Assembly (NCBI GenBank): GCA_964568355.1
Contig: CAZMRK010000328.1
Span: forward strand, 1-11,904
Direction of reading: 5' to 3'
DNA length: 11,904 nt
Source: JAJPJX01 sp964568355
GTDB taxonomy: Bacteria; Acidobacteriota; Terriglobia; Bryobacterales; Bryobacteraceae
Position 1 is the first letter of the stretch. Every line of letters begins with the position of its first letter. This document shows positions 6,798 to 11,904 of the stretch, piece after piece. Both the position numbers and the translations under genes were made by a program. The notes under the pieces were generated by a model, which did not search any database, had not been told where the DNA came from, and saw nothing but the letters and a program-made list of their open reading frames with translations.

Positions 6798-7145
6798 ATG
6801 AACAACGCGTTGTTGACGAAGTTTATTCACAAAAACCAGCGGACGGACACGCCCGAGTTTCGGCCCGGCGACACGATTCGCGTGCACGTGAAGATCAGAG
6901 AAGGCGACAAAGAGCGCCTCCAGGCATTTGAAGGAACCGTAATCGCCCGCAAGAACACCGGAATGGGCGAGAGCATCACCGTGCGCAAGGTCAGTTTCGG
7001 CCAAGGCGTGGAGCGCATTTTCCCCGTACATGCGCGGGTAATCGACCACATCGATGTGGTGCGGACGGGCCGGGTCCGCCGTGCCAAGCTCTACTATCTG
7101 CGAGGCTTGAGGGGCAAAGCCGCACGCCTGCGGGAACGCCAGTAA
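6798..7145 (+). CDS. rplS: Large ribosomal subunit protein bL19
   Basis: This is 115 residues and matches bL19 throughout: FRPGDTIRVHVKIREGDKER, QAFEGTVIARKNTG, TVRKVSFGQGVERIFPVHA, and RRAKLYYLRGLRGKAARL at the end. It lies at the 30S-50S interface (bridge region). ATG at 6798 has AGGA (6786-6789) 8 nt upstream. The 66-nt gap after trmD shows only a weak promoter-like TTGGCT/TAGAAG pair and no terminator, so read-through from trmD is likely. Confidence 0.98.
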   Translation: MNNALLTKFIHKNQRTDTPEFRPGDTIRVHVKIREGDKERLQAFEGTVIARKNTGMGESITVRKVSFGQGVERIFPVHARVIDHIDVVRTGRVRRAKLYYLRGLRGKAARLRERQ

Positions 7146-7153
7146 GCTGCGGA

Positions 7154-7171
7154 ACAGGCCCTCCGGCCTGT
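7154..7171 (+). other. Short hairpin between rplS and rnhB
   Basis: ACAGGCC (7154-7160) and GGCCTGT (7165-7171) form a perfect 7-bp stem with a CTCC loop, 8 nt after the rplS stop and 9 nt before the rnhB ATG. There is no U-tract. It could protect or process the rplS mRNA end, or limit ribosome loading on rnhB; both are inference. Confidence 0.5.
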
Positions 7172-7180
7172 GTGTCCGAG

Positions 7181-7888
7181 ATGGGGGCGAAACATCCGCC
7201 GGGCAAAATTCGGTGTGAAGCGACTTTGGAGCGCGAACTGCGTGTACGCGGCTTCCGGCATGTTGCCGGTGTCGACGAGGTGGGTCGAGGCGCACTGTTC
7301 GGCCCAGTGGTAGCCGCCGCAGTGATTCTGGATCCCGACCATCCCATCCGCGGCTTGAACGACAGCAAACAGCTTGAGCCGGAACGCCGCAACGTACTGG
7401 CCGAGCGCGTCCGCGAGCGCGCCCTGGCTTGGGCGGTGGCCGCGGTGGACGCTGCCACGATCGACTACCTGAATATCTATCAGGCCTCGCGGCTGGCGAT
7501 GCAACGGGCGGTGGAACTACTAAAGCCGGCGGCCGATTTCCTGCTGATCGACGCGGTCCCGCTCCCCCTGGCCATACCCCAGCGGTCGCTGATCAAGGGC
7601 GATGAACGCTGCCATGCCATCGCGGCGGCCTCCATTGTTGCGAAGGTCCACAGAGACAACTGGATGCGCACCTGGGATGAAGTCTTCCCCGCCTATGGGC
7701 TTTCTCATCACAAGGGATACTCCACACCGGAGCATATCCGGGCGCTCGAGCAGTTCGGTCCCACTCCGTTGCACCGTAGGACCTTCGAGCCTGTTCGCGC
7801 CTGCTCCCTCTTCCCTGTGGATGATGATTCCTGGGTAGACCGGCAATTTTCCTTATTCGAAGCGATGGAAACCAGCACATGCCGCTAG
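7181..7888 (+). CDS. rnhB: Ribonuclease HII
   Basis: This is 235 residues from the ATG at 7181. RNase HII removes ribonucleotides from RNA-DNA hybrids using metal ions. The carboxylates are visible: DEVGRG gives D32 and E33, LLIDAV gives D124 and IKGDERC gives D141. Other signatures are LNDSKQL, AAASIVAKVHRD and GLSHHKGYSTPEH. The C-terminus is extended by about 20 residues past the usual core. No ribosome-binding site supports any start; GTG at 7172 is a possible alternative start and would add three residues. The gene sits 35 nt after rplS, an order common in bacteria, and overlaps the next gene by 10 nt. Confidence 0.94.
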   Translation: MGAKHPPGKIRCEATLERELRVRGFRHVAGVDEVGRGALFGPVVAAAVILDPDHPIRGLNDSKQLEPERRNVLAERVRERALAWAVAAVDAATIDYLNIYQASRLAMQRAVELLKPAADFLLIDAVPLPLAIPQRSLIKGDERCHAIAAASIVAKVHRDNWMRTWDEVFPAYGLSHHKGYSTPEHIRALEQFGPTPLHRRTFEPVRACSLFPVDDDSWVDRQFSLFEAMETSTCR

Positions 7889-8196
7889 ACCCCCAGATTC
7901 CACCGGTAGGCGAAGAAGTTCAGGCGCCGGCTCCGGTGGAAACGCGGCGCTATCGCTGGTACCACAAATTGTTCGCGCTGGTTTTCATTATTTTCTGTCT
8001 CGAATTAGGGATGTTCCTGCTTATATTCCCGTGGTCGGAGTGGTGGGATTTCAATTTTTTCGCTTCGTATATTCCCGAGTGGCACCGCTATTGGGAGAGC
8101 GCTTATCTGCGCGGAGCGATCAGCGGCCTGGGGGTGCTCAACCTCTATATCTCGCTGGTCGAGATCTTTCGCCTGCGCCGTTTCTCCCGCACTTGA
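7879..8196 (+). CDS. Two-TM membrane protein of unknown function
   Basis: This is 105 residues. Residues 1-22 are Pro/Val/Glu-rich and probably cytoplasmic. TM1 is ~31-52 (LFALVFIIFCLELGMFLLIF) and TM2 is ~79-97 (AISGLGVLNLYISLVEIF). Between them is an aromatic loop (PWSEWWDFNFF, YIPEWHRYW) rich in Trp and Tyr. A basic end (RLRRFSR) suggests both termini face the cytoplasm. No known family was recognised. It overlaps rnhB by 10 nt (ATG at 7879) and precedes the oxygenase gene by 9 nt, so all three are probably translated from one message. GGAA at 7867-7870 is its only ribosome-binding candidate. Coding is well supported by the clear membrane pattern and tight packing. Confidence 0.8.
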   Translation: MPLDPQIPPVGEEVQAPAPVETRRYRWYHKLFALVFIIFCLELGMFLLIFPWSEWWDFNFFASYIPEWHRYWESAYLRGAISGLGVLNLYISLVEIFRLRRFSRT

Positions 8197-8205
8197 GCTG
8201 TTTCC

Positions 8206-9144
8206 GTGCTCGATCTGCTCCAAGCTCACTGCCGCGATCACGTAGCGGAACTTCAGGAGGAGTTTCAGTCCGGGCAACCCTTCCGTTATCTCGCAATCGA
8301 CAACTTTCTCGAGCTGGAGTTTTGCGGACAACTGATCCGCGAATTTCCAGCTTTTGATCCCAACCGGGCACGCAACGAACTCGGCGAGGTGGGACGCAAG
8401 GCGGTCTTCACGGAGCTGACGCGCCTGGGCGCGGCATATGCGCGGCTGGACGGACTGCTGCGCTCCGAGGAGTTTCTGGCCTGGACCGGACAGATCACCG
8501 GCATCGCGAACCTGCTTTACGATCCACAGTATGTGGGCGGCGGAACTCATGAGAACCTGGACGGCCAGGACCTGGACCCGCACGTCGATTTCAATTACCA
8601 TCCGGCGAGCGGGCTGCATCGCCGGTTGAACCTGATCATCTATCTCAATCCCGAGTGGGAGGAATGCTGGGGCGGCTCGCTCGAACTGCATCGGAATCCA
8701 TGGCTCCCACCGGAAGAAAATCTGGTACGCGCGATCGTGCCTCTAGCCAACCGAGCGGTTTTGTTCGAGACGACAGAGCACTCCTGGCACGGTTTTCCCC
8801 GCATCACGCTGCCGGGCGACAAGAAGCACCTCTCTCGGCGTTCGGTGGCCGTGTACTACTACAGCAAGGATCGACCGGCGAAGGAGACAGCACCCTCGCA
8901 CGGCACGGTCTACGTACCGCGCCCTCTGCCGCAGCATGTGCGAGAGGGGTACACTCTGACCGCTGCCGACTTGCACGAGATCGAGCTACTGATGGCGCGG
9001 CGCGACCGGCAGATTCAGTATCTCTATGAGCGCGAGCGGGAGTACTCGGAGGTGCTGGCCGGGATCATGCGCTCTCCGGCATTTCGCCTGGGGCGGGTGT
9101 TGAGCTGGCCGGTGCGGATGTTGCGCGGGAGAGGCAGGAAGTAA
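8206..9144 (+). CDS. 2OG-Fe(II) oxygenase with glycosyltransferase-like C-terminal tail
   Basis: This is 312 residues. It fits the prolyl 4-hydroxylase-type 2-oxoglutarate/Fe(II) oxygenases. The iron ligands are H126 and D128 (DPHVDFNYH) and H195 (EHSWHGF), and an Arg at 211 or 212 (SRRSVAVYYY) would bind 2-oxoglutarate. YLNPEW and WGGSLEL are typical of the barrel. These enzymes hydroxylate a substrate using O2; the substrate cannot be read here. Residues ~250-312 are an extra helical region ending with SPAFRLGRVLSWPVRM and a basic tail, like the S-x-x-W/F-R-L tail common on surface-polysaccharide glycosyltransferases. This hints at a glycan or membrane-associated role (inference). The GTG start at 8206 lacks a good ribosome-binding site. 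It follows the 2-TM gene closely and ends at the inverted-repeat terminator. Confidence 0.87.
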   Translation: MLDLLQAHCRDHVAELQEEFQSGQPFRYLAIDNFLELEFCGQLIREFPAFDPNRARNELGEVGRKAVFTELTRLGAAYARLDGLLRSEEFLAWTGQITGIANLLYDPQYVGGGTHENLDGQDLDPHVDFNYHPASGLHRRLNLIIYLNPEWEECWGGSLELHRNPWLPPEENLVRAIVPLANRAVLFETTEHSWHGFPRITLPGDKKHLSRRSVAVYYYSKDRPAKETAPSHGTVYVPRPLPQHVREGYTLTAADLHEIELLMARRDRQIQYLYEREREYSEVLAGIMRSPAFRLGRVLSWPVRMLRGRGRK

Positions 9145-9255
9145 AAGGGCAACCGCAGATGCACGCGGGTGCACGCAGATAAGAACCGAGTATTTTGTCT
9201 TTGATTTTATCTGCGTGAATCGGCGTGCATCGGCGGTTGCCCTTCGATTTTTTTT
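9145..9255. terminator. Long imperfect inverted repeat, bidirectional terminator
   Basis: Two 38-bp arms (9145-9182 and 9207-9244) are reverse complements with only four mismatches. They start with AAGGGCAACCGC and end at the loop side with ACGCAGATAA. The 24-nt centre is AT-rich. Eight Ts (9248-9255) follow on the plus side, and TTTTAC follows on the minus-strand side. It starts directly after the oxygenase stop, and its T-run overlaps the stop of the converging membrane-protein gene. The CCGCAGATGCACGC type of unit recalls repeats dispersed in many bacterial genomes. The repeat-family link is from memory; the structure is seen directly. Confidence 0.85.
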
Positions 9256-10312
9256 ACGACTCTATGTATTCCGGTTGGGTGAAGAGGAAGTGATCGAAGT
9301 AGTAGTGCATCAGCAGGGTGCTGAGAACGACTACGAAGTAGCTTTGGTCGGCGGTAAGCGGGGTTAGAGCCCGGACGCCGAGCGTCAGGATCACCATGAT
9401 TCCGGTGGCGGAGAGAAAGCAGGCATAGTAGGGCCACATGCTGCGACGCGTGACCAGCCAGGCCACCATGGGGTTTTCCACCTCGCCGCGCTGGTAACGC
9501 AGCCGGTTGATGAGCCACAACAGGAAGAGATACTGGAACGAGTGCCAGGTGTTGTAGCCCTGGAACAACACATCCAGGTTAGAACCCAGAGGCAGACAGA
9601 ACGAGACGATCGTGGTGACTGCAATCAGCAGCGTCTTGGGGACGCTCAGGCACCCCTCACGAACCTCCCGCGCGGTCTTCCACATCCACAGAGCCAGAAA
9701 TACGGCAAACACCATGCCGGCCAGGATGGGCAGGTGCAGGTGGATCAGCCAGTCCGGATAGGGCAGGACGACGCCTCCCACCCGGAACTGCCGCAAAGAA
9801 AGCTTGTAGAGCCCGATCGGGTACAGGCCGGTCAGAATCAACCCATAATCCACCCAACGCGACCAGCGAGCCTCCCGGGCTGCCTCCCGGGATCGATAGC
9901 AGTCGGAGAGATAGATGATCTGGTGCAGGACGTGCAACGAGGCCCAGGAGAAAAAGAAGGTAATCAGGATCCGGTAATGGAAGACGCCCAGATAGACTAC
10001 TCCGATCGGCAAGAGCAGGGAGAGCCCCGTGTAAATCGGGTAACGGCGGCGGAACGATCCATCGAGAAAGGTATAGGTAACAGTGGAGAACAGATGCGGG
10101 CCGCCGACCAGTGCAGCCACCAGGATGTTGATCAGGTCGATGGCCCGCTGTCCGGTCATCCAGCCGGACCATTCGGCCAGGTAGGCGAACAGAAAGGGCA
10201 TTGGAACCAGGACGGCACTGCCAATGATCAGGGTGAGGTCCCAGGACCGCTGGTAGATCCAGCCTGCATCACGCCTCAGAGAAGGTAGGCTTAAGCCGGC
10301 ACCGGCCGCCAT
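9254..10312 (-). CDS. Polytopic membrane protein with clustered histidines, unknown function
   Basis: This is 352 residues from the ATG at 10310-10312, with about ten hydrophobic segments (near 26-48, 57-82, 92-112, 114-136, 155-171, 190-211, 229-250, 258-268, 295-316 and 325-345). Polar residues recur in or near these segments: GGPHLFSTV (H73), SLHVLHQIIY (H127, H130), YNTWHSFQYL (H257, Q260) and MHYYFDHFLF (H336, D340, H341). Such a pattern can bind metal or haem, but no known family was recognised. A longer start at 10405 would leave only 24 nt to the divergent gene and no room for promoters. The start used here fits a promoter at 10321-10349. Integral membrane location is confident; function is unknown. 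Confidence 0.82.
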   Translation of the reverse strand: MAAGAGLSLPSLRRDAGWIYQRSWDLTLIIGSAVLVPMPFLFAYLAEWSGWMTGQRAIDLINILVAALVGGPHLFSTVTYTFLDGSFRRRYPIYTGLSLLLPIGVVYLGVFHYRILITFFFSWASLHVLHQIIYLSDCYRSREAAREARWSRWVDYGLILTGLYPIGLYKLSLRQFRVGGVVLPYPDWLIHLHLPILAGMVFAVFLALWMWKTAREVREGCLSVPKTLLIAVTTIVSFCLPLGSNLDVLFQGYNTWHSFQYLFLLWLINRLRYQRGEVENPMVAWLVTRRSMWPYYACFLSATGIMVILTLGVRALTPLTADQSYFVVVLSTLLMHYYFDHFLFTQPEYIES

Positions 10313-10320
10313 ATCCGCAA

Positions 10321-10349
10321 ATGATACGCTACCCGGCGGGGCTTTCCAA
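10321..10349 (-). promoter_or_regulatory. Candidate promoter giving a leaderless mRNA
   Basis: On the minus strand TTGGAA (10344-10349) and TATCAT (10321-10326) are spaced by exactly 17 bp. The -10 element ends 8 nt before the ATG at 10310-10312, so transcription would begin at or just before the start codon. No Shine-Dalgarno sequence is visible, which agrees with a leaderless message. Confidence 0.4.
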
Positions 10350-10376
10350 GAGCACGCTATTTCTCTCCGAATACCC

Positions 10377-10405
10377 TTGAATTCGGCGGTGGATGAGCAT
10401 AGCAT
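10377..10405 (+). promoter_or_regulatory. Candidate promoter for the TIG-domain gene
   Basis: TTGAAT (10377-10382) and TAGCAT (10400-10405) are spaced by 17 bp, four of six matches each. The predicted start near 10412 gives a leader of about 18 nt holding the Shine-Dalgarno-like AAGAAGGGA (10413-10421). It faces away from the minus-strand promoter candidate about 30 bp to the left. Confidence 0.35.
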
Positions 10406-10429
10406 GTAAACTAAGAAGGGACATTTCAG

Positions 10430-10771
10430 ATGAAACTGTCTTTAATCGCGTCACTGCTGCTGGCCGCGGGTCTCACTGTTCAGGCGCAGCAACCGATGCC
10501 GCGCATGACCACCGTCGATCCAGCGAACGGAAAGGTTGGGGATGTAATTACCGTAGCCGGGGAGAATCTGGAGAAGGATCAGGTTTCGAAGGTCTTTTTG
10601 ACCGATGGGAAGAACGATGTCACGGTGGAGATTACGCAACAAAACGCCACCAGCATCAAGTTCAAGATCCCGAGCAACACCTCCCCCGGACGCTTTGCGC
10701 TGATGCTACTCACTGCGGGAAAGGAGCCGAAGCTGATCGAGCAACCCGTCAAAATGACGGTCGAGCAATAG
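10430..10771 (+). CDS. Secreted single IPT/TIG-domain protein
   Basis: This is 113 residues. Residues 1-19 are a Sec signal peptide with hydrophobic core LIASLLLAAGLTV and a likely cut after VQA, just before QQ. Residues ~26-112 form one IPT/TIG immunoglobulin-like domain: VDPANGKVGDVITVAGENL, VFLTDGKNDV, SIKFKIPSNTSPGRF and a last beta strand. TIG domains usually occur as parts of larger surface receptors or enzymes. A solitary one would be a small periplasmic or surface binding protein, perhaps for protein or carbohydrate, but its partner is unknown. Start ATG 10430 has AAGAAGGGA upstream. It is divergent from the membrane protein and convergent with the TPR gene. Confidence 0.85.
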   Translation: MKLSLIASLLLAAGLTVQAQQPMPRMTTVDPANGKVGDVITVAGENLEKDQVSKVFLTDGKNDVTVEITQQNATSIKFKIPSNTSPGRFALMLLTAGKEPKLIEQPVKMTVEQ

Positions 10772-10802
10772 AGACCACCGGCACCAGAGGGACTACCCTA
10801 CA

Positions 10803-11904
10803 TCAGCTCTTTTCCCTCCTATAGGGAGAAGAGAGATAACGTTGTGATTCCCGGGCCGCATCCGCTTGCGGCGCGTATGCGATAGCTTTCTTGTACGCTT
10901 CGATAGCCAGGGAACGGCGATTAGTCAGATCGTAAATCTGGCCGAGACGCAGCCACGCAGTTACTCCTGTATTCAAATCCAATTGATCCGCTGCGGCGGT
11001 GACCTTCTTCATATTTTCGAGCGCCTGGTCGAAATCCCGATACCAGAATTGCACCGTGCCCAGTTGGAAATAGATCTTCTCCCAGGGAATCTGGTCATAT
11101 CCAGGAACCTTCTGGCGCTTCATCTCCGCGACCTCGAGGATCGGAGCAATGGCATTCTGCTTGTCCCCCAGAGCGCTGTACATCTGGGAGAGCTCGAAAC
11201 GCAGAAGGTAGTTGCGGGGGAAACGCCGCAGCAGGTCGTGGAGTAAGGGAATCGCCAGTTTCGGCTGCCGCTGGCGGCGATAAAGCGCGCAGAGAAACAC
11301 TTCCGCATCCACTTTGTTGAGCTTGCCGTGCTGGGCCACATCCTGCACCGTGCGGATGCCCCTCTCCTTATCTCCATGAAAACCCACCAGGAGGCCAAGC
11401 ATACGATAGAAGGCCGGCAGGCTACCGACAATGTAGTCGTGCAGGCCCTGAACCAGGCGCGCGTCGACGTTCGAGGGATCGATCTCCGTCACCCGGTTGT
11501 GCATTTTCCGGCTGGCGTTGGCATCGCGCAGCGAATCCATCCAGGCCTTGCGCACCAGGAAGTTATAGTTCGAACGCAAACCGTAGGAGATGCCCATGGC
11601 ATAGAGGGCGCTGGCGTCGTTGGCGTTCTGTTTCAGGCGCTCCTGGCACAGCGACATGGCGCGTTGCACTTCTTCCAGGAACTGCTTTTCCGTCTCCGCG
11701 GAGGTGTTGAGCTTGGGCCGGCGGAGGAAGGAGTTATTGCCCGAAACCAACTCGCTTTCGAGTGCCCCGTTGCGGTACATCTCCCGGAACAGGATGGCTT
11801 CCGCGAGGTGGTTGTGGAGGTCGGGGGAGGATGGATTTTGGGCGATGGCCTTTTGGAAGTCCGCAATGGCGTCGGCGTATTCCAGGTTATAGAAGTGCTG
11901 AAAT
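10803..11904 (-). CDS. TPR-repeat protein, N-terminally truncated by the window
   Basis: The frame is open to the right edge, so 366 residues are visible and the start lies beyond 11904. The ATG at 11780 is internal: upstream codons continue a repeat (FYNLEYADAIADFQKAIAQN). Several tetratricopeptide-like helix pairs can be seen: ASALYAMGISYG, VFLCALYRRQRQPKLAIPLL, LRFELSQMYSALGDKQNAI, IYFQLGTVQFWYRDFDQALE and AWLRLGQIYDLTNRRSLAIE. These repeats form protein-binding scaffolds; the partner is unknown. The middle holds a non-TPR stretch (VGSLPAFYRMLGLLVGFHGD). Whether it is secreted or lipid-anchored cannot be judged without its N-terminus. It ends with TGA at 10803-10805 and converges on the TIG-domain gene across 31 nt. 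Confidence 0.88.
   Translation of the reverse strand, partial: FQHFYNLEYADAIADFQKAIAQNPSSPDLHNHLAEAILFREMYRNGALESELVSGNNSFLRRPKLNTSAETEKQFLEEVQRAMSLCQERLKQNANDASALYAMGISYGLRSNYNFLVRKAWMDSLRDANASRKMHNRVTEIDPSNVDARLVQGLHDYIVGSLPAFYRMLGLLVGFHGDKERGIRTVQDVAQHGKLNKVDAEVFLCALYRRQRQPKLAIPLLHDLLRRFPRNYLLRFELSQMYSALGDKQNAIAPILEVAEMKRQKVPGYDQIPWEKIYFQLGTVQFWYRDFDQALENMKKVTAAADQLDLNTGVTAWLRLGQIYDLTNRRSLAIEAYKKAIAYAPQADAARESQRYLSSPYRREKS
10807..10833. repeat. Imperfect 11-bp inverted repeat at the TPR gene 3' end
   Basis: CTCTTTTCCCT (10807-10817) pairs with AGGGAGAAGAG (10823-10833) with one G-T pair and a five-base loop. It lies inside the last codons of the TPR gene at a convergent junction. No U-tract follows on either strand, so a terminator role is uncertain. 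It may help end transcription from both directions. Confidence 0.4.

Noticed and set aside
6222..7295. Long minus-strand open frame (357 codons) opposite trmD and rplS
   Set aside because: It spans two certain genes and their gap on the opposite strand and its composition is His/Arg/Pro/Gln-rich, typical of a shadow frame.
9145..9244. Possible CRISPR or IS end at the 38-bp arms
   Set aside because: There are only two copies, inverted, with no spacers, no transposase and no target-site duplication.
9542..10288. Plus-strand open frame (248 codons) opposite the membrane protein
   Set aside because: Gln/Gly/Asp-rich low-complexity product with no domain; the minus strand has a clear membrane protein.
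10313..10405. Longer start for the minus-strand membrane protein
   Set aside because: The added 31 residues are not membrane-like and would cover both promoter candidates, leaving 24 nt to the divergent gene.

Overview
The window reads as a GC-rich bacterial chromosome segment. Protein character and gene order suggest an acidobacterium, possibly of the Bryobacter/Solibacter group, though that is inferred from recalled similarity and no marker here is decisive. Most of it is core translation and secretion machinery. A few lineage-specific genes flank it. I see no phage, transposase, CRISPR array, tRNA or rRNA.

Left part (1-3429): the 3' two-thirds of tex, closed by a strong intrinsic terminator, then a minus-strand PAS-LuxR transcription factor. 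A 307-bp divergent intergenic region carries a palindrome and a promoter candidate. Next comes a two-gene unit: a 79-aa stand-alone domain resembling the Tudor-like C-terminus of UvrD/PcrA helicases, and a cold-shock-domain protein with an acidic/helical N-terminal extension.

Central part (3539-7888): a compact same-strand cluster ffh - rpsP - khpA - rimM - trmD - rplS - rnhB. It encodes the SRP GTPase, ribosomal protein bS16, a KH-domain RNA-binding protein, a 16S maturation factor, the tRNA m1G37 methyltransferase, ribosomal protein bL19 and RNase HII. khpA/rimM and rimM/trmD each overlap by 4 nt with GTG starts, which suggests translational coupling.

Right-hand extension (7879-9144): a two-TM protein of unknown function overlaps rnhB by 10 nt, and a 2OG-Fe(II) oxygenase follows after 9 nt. 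The oxygenase carries a C-terminal tail like those on surface-glycan glycosyltransferases. The array ends at a long imperfect inverted repeat (two 38-bp arms) that looks like a bidirectional terminator.

Far right (9254-11904): a minus-strand polytopic membrane protein with histidines clustered in and near its membrane segments. Diverging from it is a small secreted single-TIG-domain protein, and converging on that is a TPR protein that runs off the window edge. The most plausible under-described items are the helicase-tail/cold-shock pair, the 2-TM/oxygenase extension of the translation cluster, the histidine-rich membrane protein and the 38-bp-arm inverted repeat. Nothing here shows a clear new defence or mobile system.
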